A stretch of 64,000 bases of DNA, from positions 186,001-250,000 of the forward strand of contig JAHCID010000006.1 of NCBI GenBank assembly GCA_026129405.1, read 5' to 3'. Numbering within the stretch: the stretch's first letter is position 1; every line of letters starts with the position of its first letter. Position numbers and translations under genes: made by a program. The stretch is from a bacterium. Lineage in GTDB: Bacteria; Desulfobacterota; Binatia; DP-6. The notes under the pieces are model-generated. The model was not told the DNA's origin, did no database searches, and was given only the letters and a program-made list of their open reading frames with translations. Positions 52,414 through 64,000 of the stretch are shown one piece after another.

Positions 52414-53738
52414 CCCACACCCCATCCATGCGGCCGCGCGATCGTGACGCCGTGATCCAGTCCATGCGCGCGGGTGTCGTCCCGCGTCGCGGGCAGCATC
52501 TGATTCAGGTCGGCCGCGCCGCCGAGCTCGCCGCACTCGTCGCCGACATCGACCGCGTCGCGGGAGAGGGTGCCACGATACGGCTCGTCATCGGCGACTA
52601 TGGCTCCGGAAAGACCTTCTTCCTCCATCTCGTTCGGGCGATCGCACTCCAGAAGAGGCTCGTCGCAATCCATGCCGATCTTTCCCCCGAGCGACGACTA
52701 CACTCCACGGGTGGACACGCACGAAGCCTTTACTCGGAGCTGATGCGCAACATGGCGACTCGTTCGGCACCAGACGGCGGAGCCCTTCCCAGCGTCGTCG
52801 AGCGGTTCGTCACGACCGCCCTCCAAGAGGCCTCGGCGCGGTCAGCCGACCCCGCGGCCGTGATGCGAGAACGGCTGGGCAGCCTGACCGAGATGGTGGG
52901 AGGATACGACTTCGCCCACGTGCTCGAATGCTACTGGCGCGGCCATGACACCGGAAACGATGCCCTGAAGAACGATGCGATCCGCTGGCTGCGTGGCGAG
53001 TTCACCGCACGTACGGACGCACGCAGGGCGCTCGGCGTACGGACCATAGTAGACGACGAGAACGTCTACGATCAGCTGAAGCTCTTAGGCCGTTTCGTCC
53101 GTCTCGCCGGCTACGGCGGAATGCTGATCTGCCTCGACGAGATGGTGAACCTCTACAAGCTGGGCAGCGGTCAGGCGCGGACGTCAAACTACGAGCAGAT
53201 CCTTCGTATCCTGAACGACACGCTGCAGGGCATCGCGACGGGCATCGGCTTCGTCCTCTGCGGTACGCCCGAGTTCCTCTCCGATACGCGGCGCGGCCTC
53301 TACAGCTACGCCGCGCTCCAATCTCGGCTTTCGGACAATCGGTTCGCAACCGACGGACGCCGCGATCTGACCGGACCTGTGATCCGCCTCGGGAACCTGA
53401 CGCCAGAGGACCTATACGTCCTTCTCGGCAAGGTTCGTCATGTCTATGCCGGAGGCGATTCCACCCGCTATTTGATTCCAGACGAAGCCCTCACCAAATT
53501 CATGGAGCACTGCAGCACCCGCATCGGGGAGGCCTACTTTCGTACCCCACGCACGACCATCCGCGAGTTCGTCAACCTCCTCGCCGTTCTGGAACAGAAC
53601 CCCAACGCCTCCTGGAAGGACCTAATCGGCGATCTAGAGTTAGGCCCAGATACGAACCCCGACTTGGCCCCGCTCGACGGCGAGCTCGATGAACGCGCGC
53701 AGCAGGGCGATGGCGAGTTCACGACCTTCAAACTCTGA
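52410..53738 (+). CDS. BrxD-like P-loop ATPase (DUF2791)
   Basis: This 442-residue AAA-type ATPase has Walker A IGDYGSGKTF at 61-70 and Walker B GMLICLDEMVNL at 237-248, flanked by typical BrxD sequence (RRLHSTGGHARSLYSELMRN, GIGFVLCGTPEFLSDTRRGLYSY, RTPRTTIREFVNLL). BrxD is an ATPase of BREX type 2-like systems that works with the helicase BrxHI. The ATG forms ATGA with the TerB stop, and the helicase start lies inside its 3' end. Confidence 0.9.
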   Translation: MTHTPSMRPRDRDAVIQSMRAGVVPRRGQHLIQVGRAAELAALVADIDRVAGEGATIRLVIGDYGSGKTFFLHLVRAIALQKRLVAIHADLSPERRLHSTGGHARSLYSELMRNMATRSAPDGGALPSVVERFVTTALQEASARSADPAAVMRERLGSLTEMVGGYDFAHVLECYWRGHDTGNDALKNDAIRWLRGEFTARTDARRALGVRTIVDDENVYDQLKLLGRFVRLAGYGGMLICLDEMVNLYKLGSGQARTSNYEQILRILNDTLQGIATGIGFVLCGTPEFLSDTRRGLYSYAALQSRLSDNRFATDGRRDLTGPVIRLGNLTPEDLYVLLGKVRHVYAGGDSTRYLIPDEALTKFMEHCSTRIGEAYFRTPRTTIREFVNLLAVLEQNPNASWKDLIGDLELGPDTNPDLAPLDGELDERAQQGDGEFTTFKL

Positions 53739-55938
53739 TCCGTTGGCGCCGAACCGCTCTACAGCCTTCGACCTCCTCGCGGAGCTGGTGCGCCGCTGGG
53801 TGTGGCAACAGCAGTGGACGGAGCTACGCGATGCTCAGGAAAGAGCAATTGCCCCAATCCTCGGCGGTCGCGAGGATGTGATCGTCGCAGCGGCAACTGC
53901 AGCCGGGAAGACCGAAGCCGCCTTCCTTCCGATCTGCTCCGCCCTGTCCCGCAACTCCGATGGAGGAATACACGCCCTCTACATCGGACCGCTGAAGGCG
54001 CTGATCAACGATCAGTTCGGGCGTCTCGAGAGCCTGTGCCGCGATCTCCAAATACCCGTCCATCGCTGGCACGGCGACGTGTCACAGGCGGCCCGGCGAC
54101 GCTTGCTCCAGAGTCCAGCGGGAATCCTCCTCATCACACCGGAGTCGCTGGAGGCACAGTTCATCCTGCGTGGCCCCCGGCTACGGTCGCTCTTCGCGCC
54201 GCTCCGGTGGGTCGTGGTCGACGAGTTACACGCGTTCATCGGCACAGAACGCGGGCGCCAGCTGCAGTCCCTCCTCCACCGCCTGGAGCTCGTTCGCGGC
54301 GCACACGTGCCGAGAGTCGCGCTCAGCGCGACTCTCGGCGACCTTGCATTGGCTGCCGATTTCCTGAGACCGCGCCATGGCAAGCACGTCGTACAGATCG
54401 TCGCGAACTCGGACACGCGCGAGCTACGCGTACAGATCCGGGGCTATCGCCGCGCCGACGACGAGTCCGAGGACGCGGATCTCGCCGTTGCACGACACCT
54501 CTTTCGTGCACTTCGCGGGTCGGACAACCTAGTATTCGCCAACTCGCGATCGAACGTCGAGAAGTTCGCGGATGTGCTTCGGCGACTGAGCGAGCACGAG
54601 CGCGTCCCCAACGAATTCCTGCCGCACCACGGCAGCCTTTCGAAGGCGCTACGCGAAGACGTCGAGGCCGCGCTCAAAGACCGGACTCTTCCGCTGACTG
54701 CGGTATGCACGAACACCCTGGAACTCGGGATCGACATCGGCTCCGTCGCGAGCGTTGCCCAGCTCGGTCCACCCGCGTCCGTTGCCGCCACCCGCCAACG
54801 CGTCGGGAGGTCCGGACGTCGCGGAGAGCCAGCCGTGCTGCGCATCTACGTGCAGGAGCCGGCCTTCGAGCCGACGATCGACGTCGAAGCGGCCCTACGT
54901 GTGCAGCTGCTCCAGGCGATCGCCGTGATCGAGCTGCTGGTCGACGGTTGGTGCGAGGCTCCCCGATCCGGTGCGCTCCACCTGTCGACACTCGTCCAAC
55001 AGATCCTCTCGCTCGTGGCGCAATGCGGCGGCGTGAGAGCCGACGATGCGTTCCGCGTCCTCTGTAGTGGCGGGCCTTTCGGGACCGTAGGATCCGATGC
55101 GTTTGCCGCTCTCCTTCGGGGCTTGGGTGCGAGGGATATCCTCACGCAGACACACGACGGCACACTCACTTTCGGCTTGACGGGAGAGCGGATGGTCGGT
55201 CGATGGGACTTCTACGCGGCCTTCTCGACGCCAGACGAGTATCGGATCGTCGCGGGGAATCAGACCCTGGGGACTCTCCCGATACTGCACCCGATCAAGG
55301 AGAAGGATCTACTCATCTTCGCCGGACGGCGCTGGCGCGTCGTCTCGGTCGACGTGAGCACTTCGACGCTCTTTGTCGTACCCGCGCCTGGCGGAAGGAT
55401 TCCGCCCTTCGACGGCGATGGACCGCCGATCGACTCAACCCTCCGGCGACGCATGCGTTCCGTCTACGAACGCGCCGACGTCCCAGCCTTCCTAGACCTT
55501 CCCGCGAGGGATTTGCTGTCCGAAGGCCGGACTACCTTCGTGAGGCTCGGGCTTCTCGACCGCGACGTCGTGATCGACGGACAGGACCTCGTCCTTTTTC
55601 CGTGGAGCGGCGACCTCGTTCACGACACGCTCGCGCTACTGTTGGCGAGCTCCGGGTTTCGGGCGCGGGGCTCGCGGGCAGCCGTCCGAGTGGAAGGCAT
55701 GACGTTGGCTAAGTTGCGCCAGTGGCAGACGACAGCGCTTCGGTCGCCGCCACCGTCGGCGATGGATCTGGCTTCGGCAGTTCCCAACAAGCTTCGCGAG
55801 AAGCACGATCACCTACTCCCAGAACGCCTGCTTCTCGCGGACTATGCGACGACGTGCATCGACGTCGACGGGGCCATGGCAAGCCTCCGTACGCTGCGAA
55901 TTCCTCTCGAGACGGACGCACTGCCGAGCACATCGTGA
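53710..55938 (+). CDS. Lhr-like DEAD/DEAH-box helicase (BrxHI type)
   Basis: This 742-residue superfamily 2 helicase has Walker A ATAAGKTE (62-69), DELH at 171-174 (VVVDELHAFIG), the SATLGD motif near 206, NTLELGIDIG and motif VI RQRVGRSGRRGE. About 330 further residues resemble the winged-helix and beta-barrel regions of Lhr-type helicases. ATG 53710 overlaps the ATPase gene by 29 bases. Together with BrxD it probably remodels or degrades foreign DNA, but the effector step is unclear because no methylase or PglZ is present. Confidence 0.88.
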   Translation: MASSRPSNSDPLAPNRSTAFDLLAELVRRWVWQQQWTELRDAQERAIAPILGGREDVIVAAATAAGKTEAAFLPICSALSRNSDGGIHALYIGPLKALINDQFGRLESLCRDLQIPVHRWHGDVSQAARRRLLQSPAGILLITPESLEAQFILRGPRLRSLFAPLRWVVVDELHAFIGTERGRQLQSLLHRLELVRGAHVPRVALSATLGDLALAADFLRPRHGKHVVQIVANSDTRELRVQIRGYRRADDESEDADLAVARHLFRALRGSDNLVFANSRSNVEKFADVLRRLSEHERVPNEFLPHHGSLSKALREDVEAALKDRTLPLTAVCTNTLELGIDIGSVASVAQLGPPASVAATRQRVGRSGRRGEPAVLRIYVQEPAFEPTIDVEAALRVQLLQAIAVIELLVDGWCEAPRSGALHLSTLVQQILSLVAQCGGVRADDAFRVLCSGGPFGTVGSDAFAALLRGLGARDILTQTHDGTLTFGLTGERMVGRWDFYAAFSTPDEYRIVAGNQTLGTLPILHPIKEKDLLIFAGRRWRVVSVDVSTSTLFVVPAPGGRIPPFDGDGPPIDSTLRRRMRSVYERADVPAFLDLPARDLLSEGRTTFVRLGLLDRDVVIDGQDLVLFPWSGDLVHDTLALLLASSGFRARGSRAAVRVEGMTLAKLRQWQTTALRSPPPSAMDLASAVPNKLREKHDHLLPERLLLADYATTCIDVDGAMASLRTLRIPLETDALPSTS

Positions 55939-56089
55939 GCCGGCGCCATCCTCGCGACTCCCACTGCGGCTGCCGCAGCTGGTCGAGCCGCCCCACCTCA
56001 CAGAACGTCTGATCGCCGCCCGAGTAAGGCGCGTAGCGCCACTCCCCCTCGCCTTGTCCGCCCCACCCCCCGCTGGTAAGCCTCGCGGC

Positions 56090-56971
56090 ATGCCCGGCCC
56101 GCACGACGAGGCGCTCGAGGCCTTCGCGACGCACCTGCGGGCCGAGCGCCACGTCTCCCCACACACGCTGCGTGCCTATCTCGGCGACGTCCGCGCCTTC
56201 CTCGACGCCGCCGGCATCCAGGATCTCCGTCGCGTGCGCGCCGACACCATCCGGCACTGGCTGCGCACGCTCGACGGCGACGTCGCCCGCAGCTCGCTCG
56301 CGCGCAAGCTGGCCGCGGTGCGCGGCTTCTTCCGCTTCCTGCGCCGCACGGACCGTCTGCCCGCCGACCCCAGCGTCGGCATCGCGACGCCGAAGGTCCG
56401 CCGCCGGCTGCCGACGCACCTCGGCCTCGACGAGGTCGACCGCCTGCTCACGACCCCGCCCGGCGACGCCGTCCTCGGGCTGCGCGACCGCGCCATCCTC
56501 GAGCTGCTCTACTCCTCGGGCCTGCGCGTCTCGGAGTGCACCGGCCTCGACTGGAGCGCCGTCGACCTCGAGGCCGGCGCCGTGCGCGTGCTCGGTAAGG
56601 GCCGCAAGGAACGCGTCGTGCCGGTCGGCCGGCCGGCCCTGAAGGCGTTGCGCTCGTGGCGAACGGCGGCCGCGCAGGCCGGTCTGCCGGCGACCGGCGC
56701 CGTCTTCACGAACGCGCGCGGCGGACGGCTCACCAGCCGCAGCGTCGCGCGCCTGACGGCGCGCTGGGTGGAGGCCGCCGGCGCGACCGCCGGCGCCAGC
56801 CCGCACGCGTTGCGCCACACCTTCGCCACGCACCTCCTCGGCGGCGGCGCCGATCTGCGCGCCATCCAGGAGCTGCTCGGCCACGCCAGCCTCTCCACCA
56901 CGCAACGCTACACCCACGTCGACCTCCGCCAGCTGATGGACGCCTATGACCGTGCGCACCCCCGAGCTTGA
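56090..56971 (+). CDS. xerC: Tyrosine recombinase XerC
   Basis: This 293-residue protein has an N-terminal SAM-like core-binding domain (1-90; [21 protein letters not shown]) and a catalytic domain with Arg in [15 protein letters not shown], Lys in [39 protein letters not shown] and the nucleophile Tyr in that last block. It resolves chromosome dimers at dif. Its 3' end overlaps hslV by 26 bases, the familiar xerC-hslVU order, so it is core rather than island-borne. Confidence 0.94.
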   Translation: MPGPHDEALEAFATHLRAERHVSPHTLRAYLGDVRAFLDAAGIQDLRRVRADTIRHWLRTLDGDVARSSLARKLAAVRGFFRFLRRTDRLPADPSVGIATPKVRRRLPTHLGLDEVDRLLTTPPGDAVLGLRDRAILELLYSSGLRVSECTGLDWSAVDLEAGAVRVLGKGRKERVVPVGRPALKALRSWRTAAAQAGLPATGAVFTNARGGRLTSRSVARLTARWVEAAGATAGASPHALRHTFATHLLGGGADLRAIQELLGHASLSTTQRYTHVDLRQLMDAYDRAHPRA

Positions 56972-57521
56972 GTGGCACCGCACCACGATCCTCTCCGTCC
57001 GCTGCCGCGGCACCGTGGTGCTCGGCGGCGACGGCCAGGTGACGGTCGGGCAGACGGTGCTGAAGCGCAACGCGCGCAAGGTGCGCCGCCTGCACGGCGA
57101 CAAGGTGCTGGCGGGCTTCGCCGGCGCCGGCGCCGACGCGCTGACGCTGTTCGAGCGCTTCGAGGCGAAGCTCCAGCACGTCGGCGGCAATCTGCGGCGC
57201 GCGGCGGTCGAGCTCGCGAAGGACTGGCGCACCGACCGCATGCTGCGCCGGCTGGAGGCGCTGCTCGTCGTCGCCGATCGCGAGTCGTCGCTCATCATCT
57301 CCGGCACCGGCGACGTCATCGAGCCCGACGACGGCGTCTGCGCCATCGGCTCGGGCGGCAACTACGCGCTCGCCGCAGCGCGCGCGCTGGTGACGCACAC
57401 GACGCTCGACGCGCGCACGATCGTCACCGAGTCGCTGAAGCTCGCCGCCGACATCTGCGTCTACACCAACGCCGAGCTCACCATCGAGGAGCTCGCCGAC
57501 GCCGCCCCGCCGCCCGCCTGA
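56946..57521 (+). CDS. hslV: ATP-dependent protease peptidase subunit HslV
   Basis: This 191-residue N-terminal-nucleophile hydrolase has the catalytic Thr at residue 13 after processing ([23 protein letters not shown]), then [19 protein letters not shown] and [14 protein letters not shown]. The residue before the mature Thr is Arg where Gly is usual. HslV forms the double-hexamer proteolytic core capped by HslU, encoded five bases downstream. Confidence 0.95.
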   Translation: MTVRTPELEWHRTTILSVRCRGTVVLGGDGQVTVGQTVLKRNARKVRRLHGDKVLAGFAGAGADALTLFERFEAKLQHVGGNLRRAAVELAKDWRTDRMLRRLEALLVVADRESSLIISGTGDVIEPDDGVCAIGSGGNYALAAARALVTHTTLDARTIVTESLKLAADICVYTNAELTIEELADAAPPPA

Positions 57522-57526
57522 TCGTC

Positions 57527-58861
<1,335 letters not shown>

Positions 58862-58873
58862 GCCCGGCGCGGG

Positions 58874-58902
58874 TTGTACGCCCGAAACCGAGCAGGCATA
58901 AA
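58874..58902 (+). promoter_or_regulatory. Promoter of the argB-argD-argF operon
   Basis: TTGTAC (58874-58879), exactly 17 bases and CATAAA (58897-58902) resemble a sigma70 promoter. The start site would fall at or next to the GTG of argB at 58909, so the mRNA may be leaderless, in agreement with the missing ribosome-binding site. Confidence 0.45.
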
Positions 58903-58908
58903 CGCCCG

Positions 58909-59787
58909 GTGACGCCCGTCGACAAGGCCGAGATCCTCATCGAGGCTCTCCCCTACATCCGGCGCTTCGCCGGCAAGGTGCTCGTCGTCAAGTACGGCGG
59001 GCACGCGATGGAGAACGAGGAGCTGAAGGACTCGTTCGCCGAGGACGTCGCGCTGCTCAAGTACGTCGGCATGCACCCCGTCGTCGTCCACGGCGGCGGG
59101 CCGCAGATCGACGCGGCGGTGAAGCAGGCCGGCATCACGCCGCGTTTCGTGCGCGGCATGCGCGTCACCGACGAGGCCACGATGGCGATCGTCGAGCAGG
59201 TCTTGGCGGGCACGATCAGCGGCGAGATCGTCGCGGCGCTCAACCGGCACGGCGCGAAGGCCGTCGGCCTGTCGGGGAAGGACGGCGAGCTGGTCGTCGC
59301 GCGCAAGCGCACCGTGGGGGAAGACCTCGGGCTCGTCGGCGACGTCGTCGGCGTCAACCCGGAAGTCGTCCAGGCCCTCGGCGCCTTCGTGCCGGTGATC
59401 GCGCCCACCGCCGCCGACGAGCACGGGCAGACCTACAACATCAACGCCGACGTGGTGGCGGGCAAGATCGCCGAGGCGCTACGCGCCGAGAAGCTGATCC
59501 TCCTCACCGACATCGCCGGCGTGAAGGGCCGCGACGGCGAGCTCGTTTCCACGCTCAGCGTCGACGAGGCGCGCGAGCTGATCGCCGACGGCACCATCGG
59601 CGCCGGCATGATCCCGAAGATCGAGTGCTGCATCTCGGCGCTCCAGCAAGGCGTCAGGCAGGCACACGTGATCGACGGCCGCGTGAAGCACGCGCTGCTG
59701 CTCGAGGTGCTGACGAACCAGGGCGTCGGCACGCAGGTCGTGAGCGACTCCGCCCGGCGCGCACGCCGCAAGCTGGCACGGGCCTGA
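58909..59787 (+). CDS. argB: Acetylglutamate kinase
   Basis: This 292-residue amino-acid kinase phosphorylates N-acetylglutamate, the second arginine step. It shows [52 protein letters not shown] and [21 protein letters not shown] 58909 is the start; the promoter-like elements end six bases before it. argD follows after 22 bases. Confidence 0.96.
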   Translation: MTPVDKAEILIEALPYIRRFAGKVLVVKYGGHAMENEELKDSFAEDVALLKYVGMHPVVVHGGGPQIDAAVKQAGITPRFVRGMRVTDEATMAIVEQVLAGTISGEIVAALNRHGAKAVGLSGKDGELVVARKRTVGEDLGLVGDVVGVNPEVVQALGAFVPVIAPTAADEHGQTYNINADVVAGKIAEALRAEKLILLTDIAGVKGRDGELVSTLSVDEARELIADGTIGAGMIPKIECCISALQQGVRQAHVIDGRVKHALLLEVLTNQGVGTQVVSDSARRARRKLARA

Positions 59788-59809
59788 CCCCGCGAGAGCA
59801 GGCAGCGAG

Positions 59810-60994
59810 ATGACCAGCGAGCAGATCATCGCCCGCAATCGCGCGTTCGAGATCGGTCTCTACGCGCGCTTCCCGGTGGCGTTCGTCCGCGGCGACGGCG
59901 CGCGCCTGTGGGACGCCGACGGCCGGTCGTACCTCGACTTCTTCGCCGGCCTCGCCGTCAACAACCTCGGCCACTGCCACCCGGCGGTGGTCGAGGCCAT
60001 CCGGCACCAGGCCGGCCAGCTCCTCCACGTCTCGAACCTCTACCACAGCGCGCCCGTCGGCGAGCTGGCCGAGCTGCTCTGCACGCACACGTTCGCGGCG
60101 CGCGCCTTCCTCTGCAACAGCGGCGCGGAGGCGAACGAGGCGGCGATGAAGCTCGCGCGGCGCTGGGGCTCGGACGACGGCGGCGGGCGCTACGAGATCC
60201 TCGCCACCGTCGGCTCGTTCCACGGCCGCACGTTCGGCACGCTCACGGCGACGGGCCAGGAGAAGTACCACCAGGGCTTCCGCCCGCTCCTGCCCGGCAT
60301 CCGCCTGGTGCCGTTCGACGACCTCGCGGCCACCGAGGCGGCGATCGCCCCCGAGACGGTCGCGATCCTCGTCGAGCCGATCCAGGGCGAGGGCGGCGTC
60401 GTCGTGCCGGGCCCCGAGTACCTGCGTGGGCTGCGCGCGCTCTGCGACCGGCGCAAGCTGCTCCTCATCCTCGACGAGATCCAGACCGGCCTCGGCCGCA
60501 CCGGCACCCTCTTCGCGCACGAGCAGGCGGGCATCGTGCCGGACATCATGTCGGTGGCGAAGGCGCTCGGCGGCGGCGTCCCGATCGGCGCCATGCTGAC
60601 GACCGCGACGCTCGCGTCGGTCTTCACGCCGGGCTCCCACGGCACGACCTTCGGCGGCAACCTCCTCGCCTGCGCGGCGGCGGCCGCCGCGGTGCGCGAG
60701 CTCGCCAAGCCCTCGCTGCTGGAGCACGTGCGGACGATCGGCGCGCGCTTCCAGGCCGGGCTCGCGCGCCTGGCGGCGCGGCACCCGCGCATCACCGCGG
60801 TCCGCGGCACCGGCCTCATGTGGGGCGCCATCCTCGACGGCCCCGGCCGCGACGTCGTCGAGCGCGCGCTCGATCGCGGCCTCCTCATCAACTGCACGGC
60901 GGACCGGGTGCTGCGCTTCCTGCCGCCGCTCGTGCTCACCGAGGCGGAGATGGACGAAGGCATGGCGATCCTCGACGAGGCGCTCGCGGCATGA
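59810..60994 (+). CDS. argD: Acetylornithine aminotransferase
   Basis: This 394-residue class III PLP aminotransferase has FCNSGAEANEAAMKLAR, TVGSFHGRTFGTLTATGQ, LILDEIQTGLGRTGTLFA, the PLP Lys in SVAKALGGGVPIGAM, and HGTTFGGNLLACAAA. It transfers nitrogen from glutamate to acetylglutamate semialdehyde. A GAGCAGGCAGCGAG stretch precedes the ATG. Its stop overlaps argF (ATGA). Confidence 0.95.
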   Translation: MTSEQIIARNRAFEIGLYARFPVAFVRGDGARLWDADGRSYLDFFAGLAVNNLGHCHPAVVEAIRHQAGQLLHVSNLYHSAPVGELAELLCTHTFAARAFLCNSGAEANEAAMKLARRWGSDDGGGRYEILATVGSFHGRTFGTLTATGQEKYHQGFRPLLPGIRLVPFDDLAATEAAIAPETVAILVEPIQGEGGVVVPGPEYLRGLRALCDRRKLLLILDEIQTGLGRTGTLFAHEQAGIVPDIMSVAKALGGGVPIGAMLTTATLASVFTPGSHGTTFGGNLLACAAAAAAVRELAKPSLLEHVRTIGARFQAGLARLAARHPRITAVRGTGLMWGAILDGPGRDVVERALDRGLLINCTADRVLRFLPPLVLTEAEMDEGMAILDEALAA

Positions 60995-61896
60995 AGCGCG
61001 ATCTCCTGCGCATCGCGGACCTCACCACCGCCGAGATCGAGCACGTGCTCGGCCTCGCCGGCCGGCTGAAGGCCGAGCTGCGCGCCGGCACGCCGCACCC
61101 GCGCCTGGCCGGCCGCACCATGGCGATGATCTTCGAGAAGCCGAGCCTGCGCACCCGCGTCACCTTCGAGGTGGGCATGGTGCAGCTCGGCGGCGCCGCG
61201 ATCCACCTCGCCCCCGGCGACATCAAGCTCGGCGAGCGCGAGACGCCCGGCGACATCGCGCGCAACCTCGAGCGCTGGGTCGACCTCGTCATGGCCCGCG
61301 TCTTCTCCCACGACACGGTGCACGACCTCGCCGCGGCGGCGCGCATCCCCGTCGTCAACGGCCTCTCCGACCTGCACCACCCCTGCCAGGTGCTCTCCGA
61401 CTGCTTCACGCTGCTCGAGCACCGCGGCCGCATCGCCGGCACGCGCGTCGTCTTCGTCGGCGACGGCAACAACATGGTGCACTCCTGGATGGACGCCGCC
61501 GCCCGCCTCGGCTTCGACTTCGTCCTCGCCTGCCCCCCCGGCTACGAGCCCGACCCTGCGATCACCGCCGACGGCGGCAGGCGCGTCACCGTCACGCACG
61601 ACGTCGACGCCGCCGTCCGCGCCGCCGACGTCCTCTACACCGACGTGTGGACGAGCATGGGCCAGGAGAGCGAAGCGGCCGCCCGCCGCCGCGCCTTCAA
61701 GAGCTTCCAGCTGAACGACCGCATCGTCGCCCTGGCGAAGCCCGACGCGCTCGTCATGCACTGCCTCCCCGCGCACCGCGGCGAGGAGATCACCGAGAGC
61801 GTGCTGGACGGCCCGCGCAGCGTGGTGTTCGACCAGGCGGAGAACCGCCTGCACGTGCAGAAGGCGATCATGGTCTGGCTCGCCGGCGCGGGGTGA
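60991..61896 (+). CDS. argF: Ornithine carbamoyltransferase
   Basis: This 301-residue transcarbamylase has FEKPSLRTRVTFEVG (carbamoyl phosphate site with SLRT in place of STRT), DLHHPCQVLSD, GDGNNMVHSW, VLYTDVWTSMGQE and the ornithine-site HCLPAHRGEEI. It makes citrulline. The ATG overlaps argD. Downstream, a 7-bp inverted repeat (61910-61916 with 61932-61938) lies before the convergent membrane-protein gene. Confidence 0.96.
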   Translation: MKRDLLRIADLTTAEIEHVLGLAGRLKAELRAGTPHPRLAGRTMAMIFEKPSLRTRVTFEVGMVQLGGAAIHLAPGDIKLGERETPGDIARNLERWVDLVMARVFSHDTVHDLAAAARIPVVNGLSDLHHPCQVLSDCFTLLEHRGRIAGTRVVFVGDGNNMVHSWMDAAARLGFDFVLACPPGYEPDPAITADGGRRVTVTHDVDAAVRAADVLYTDVWTSMGQESEAAARRRAFKSFQLNDRIVALAKPDALVMHCLPAHRGEEITESVLDGPRSVVFDQAENRLHVQKAIMVWLAGAG

Positions 61897-61978
61897 GACG
61901 CTCGGTCGCGCCCGTGGACGATCGCGCGCGGCACGGGCACGGCCGGCGCCATCGCACGGCCCCGGCGCCGCGGCGACC

Positions 61979-62893
61979 CTAGTGCAGCGCCTCGACCTCG
62001 CCCACCACCGCCAGCGCCCCGTCCTCCACCCGTGCCCGGAACGACACCTCGCTCGGGCAGTCCGGGCCGAGCTGCGCGCGCAGCTCGCACACCGGCGCGA
62101 TGGCCCAGAAGTTCGCCAGCGTCGCGGGGACGACGCCGGGGTCGTGGCCCGGGCGGGCGACGGCGAGACCGCCGGGGCACGGGGCGACGAGGGCGTCGGC
62201 CCACGAGATGAACGTGCGGCCGCGCGGGGCGAGCAGCGTGACGCCGCGGCCGTCGACGACGATGCCGCGGGCGCGCGACGCGCCCCAGGCGACGACGCGC
62301 TCGAGCGCCGCCACGAGGAGGCCGACGCCGAGCCCGTTCATACCGGCCGCGACGACGCAGACGGCGAGCGCCGGCGCCCAGGCCCACCAGGCGAGCGAGC
62401 GCGGCGGCGGGTCGAGGCGTGACGACAGCCGGACCGGGCCGGCGTCGGTGCGGGCCCACAGCTCGGCGGCGACGCTGGGCACGATGCGCGCGAGGACGGG
62501 GCCCCAGGCGCCGGCGGCGCGCACCTCGGGCAGCGGTAGGCGCAGCGTCCCCTCGGGGTGCGCGAGCACGAGGGCGTGCCGCTCCTGTGTCACGCCGTTG
62601 ACCTCGCTCCACGGCACGCGGCGCACGTGGCGGCCCGGACCGAGCGCGCTCACCTCGAGGTCGTCGAGATGATAGCGGCGCGCCGCCTCGAGCGGCGACG
62701 GCAGATGGCGCGCGAGCAGCCATCCCACCAGCAGGACCGGGACGACCACCCCGGCGGGACCGAGGCCGTCGGTCGCCAGCGTCGCGAGGATCGCGCTGCC
62801 GAGGGCCCAGCAGCTCCACGCGACGCCGATCCCGGCCGGCGCGCCCCGGAAGAGGAGCCAGAGATGTGTCTCACCGTGCTTCGCCATCACCAT
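61979..62893 (-). CDS. Membrane protein of unknown function
   Basis: This protein of about 304 residues has two hydrophobic stretches near the N-terminus ([21 protein letters not shown] and [17 protein letters not shown]), a soluble PH-like region ([21 protein letters not shown]), then another hydrophobic pair ([19 protein letters not shown] region and [10 protein letters not shown]) and a second PH-like repeat ([19 protein letters not shown]). The repeat suggests a duplicated bacterial PH-domain module. ATG 62893 and 62887 are both possible. It separates argF from argG on the opposite strand. Confidence 0.65.
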   Translation of the reverse strand: MVMAKHGETHLWLLFRGAPAGIGVAWSCWALGSAILATLATDGLGPAGVVVPVLLVGWLLARHLPSPLEAARRYHLDDLEVSALGPGRHVRRVPWSEVNGVTQERHALVLAHPEGTLRLPLPEVRAAGAWGPVLARIVPSVAAELWARTDAGPVRLSSRLDPPPRSLAWWAWAPALAVCVVAAGMNGLGVGLLVAALERVVAWGASRARGIVVDGRGVTLLAPRGRTFISWADALVAPCPGGLAVARPGHDPGVVPATLANFWAIAPVCELRAQLGPDCPSEVSFRARVEDGALAVVGEVEALH

Positions 62894-63003
62894 CGCATCA
62901 CCCGCACACCCGTCTCCCAGGGTGTTTCGGTCGACGGCGCCGCGCGCTTGAACGCGTCTCGCGCGGTGGTTCACCCGGGACCCGTGTGCTAGGGAACCGC
63001 GCC

Positions 63004-64000
<997 letters not shown>

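Larger units (their letters stand above)
49633..55938 (+). other. Candidate defence island: TerB / BrxD-like ATPase / Lhr-like helicase
   Basis: Three overlapping co-directional genes are visibly less GC-rich than their surroundings: 53161-53220 has 35 G/C of 60, while 43561-43620 in the core has 52 of 60. Codons ending in A or T are frequent only here. The three gene families are known to occur together, and two belong to BREX-type phage-defence systems. No flanking repeats or integrase specific to the island are visible, so acquisition by transfer is inferred from composition. Confidence 0.65.

Noticed and set aside
56090-56971. XerC as the integrase of the adjacent TerB island
   Set aside because: It overlaps hslV in the standard xerC-hslVU order and has the GC-rich composition of the core genome.

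Overview
The window is very GC-rich, gene-dense bacterial chromosome with short intergenic gaps and many ATGA or TGATG start/stop overlaps. It carries core genes for topoisomerase IV, HslVU, MetH and arginine biosynthesis. The accessory set (wax-ester synthase, AurF-like diiron oxygenase, cysteine-rich secreted protein, B12-radical SAM protein) fits an uncultivated Gram-negative lineage, perhaps Desulfobacterota or Binatota-like; that placement is an inference and weak.

Region 1 (about 303-8402, minus strand) is the standout. One operon appears to encode a sulfur-handling protein compartment: cysK, serine acetyltransferase, a family 2 encapsulin shell carrying a cyclic-nucleotide-binding domain, a SufS-like cysteine desulfurase with a long disordered cargo-loading N-terminus, a DsrE-like protein, a rhodanese/metallo-beta-lactamase (persulfide dioxygenase-like) fusion, and TusA. 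The cargo-loading segment is duplicated in tandem, and a -1 frame discontinuity lies between the copies. The operon is headed by what reads as a complete cysteine attenuator: a sigma70-like promoter, a near-leaderless 24-codon ORF with tandem Cys codons, a 10-bp antiterminator pairing, and a mutually exclusive GCGA-loop terminator. The logic would be to make cysteine and the compartment when Cys-tRNA is scarce.

Region 2 (8.4-22.3 kb) holds an FAD/NAD(P) protein, a DUF3445 protein, a split NHEJ-type set (LigD-like polymerase convergent with an ATP-dependent ligase, followed by exonuclease III), a 1326-residue multi-domain glycosyltransferase, a sulfotransferase-TPR protein, a J-domain protein, a YihY-type membrane protein and an SDR.

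Region 3 (22.4-39.5 kb) holds metH with an overlapping ArsR-methyltransferase gene, tetR-aurF, a B12-radical SAM/alcohol dehydrogenase pair, a DUF3142 fragment, fabF-parE-parC, a small hypothetical gene with a strong hairpin behind it, and a class III cyclase.

Region 4 (39.5-49.4 kb) holds cytochrome c, a multiply frameshifted nucleoside phosphorylase, a wax-ester synthase with two dodecins, a frameshifted FtsX-type permease, a cysteine-rich secreted protein, nitroreductase, LolA-like protein and esterase.

Region 5 (49.6-55.9 kb) is compositionally different, visibly less GC-rich. It is a three-gene overlapping operon of a membrane-anchored TerB-domain protein, a BrxD-like ATPase and an Lhr-like helicase, a candidate phage-defence module.

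Region 6 (56.1-64 kb) returns to core genes: xerC-hslV-hslU, argB-argD-argF, a membrane protein of unknown function and the start of argG. No tRNA, rRNA, CRISPR array or insertion sequence was recognised.
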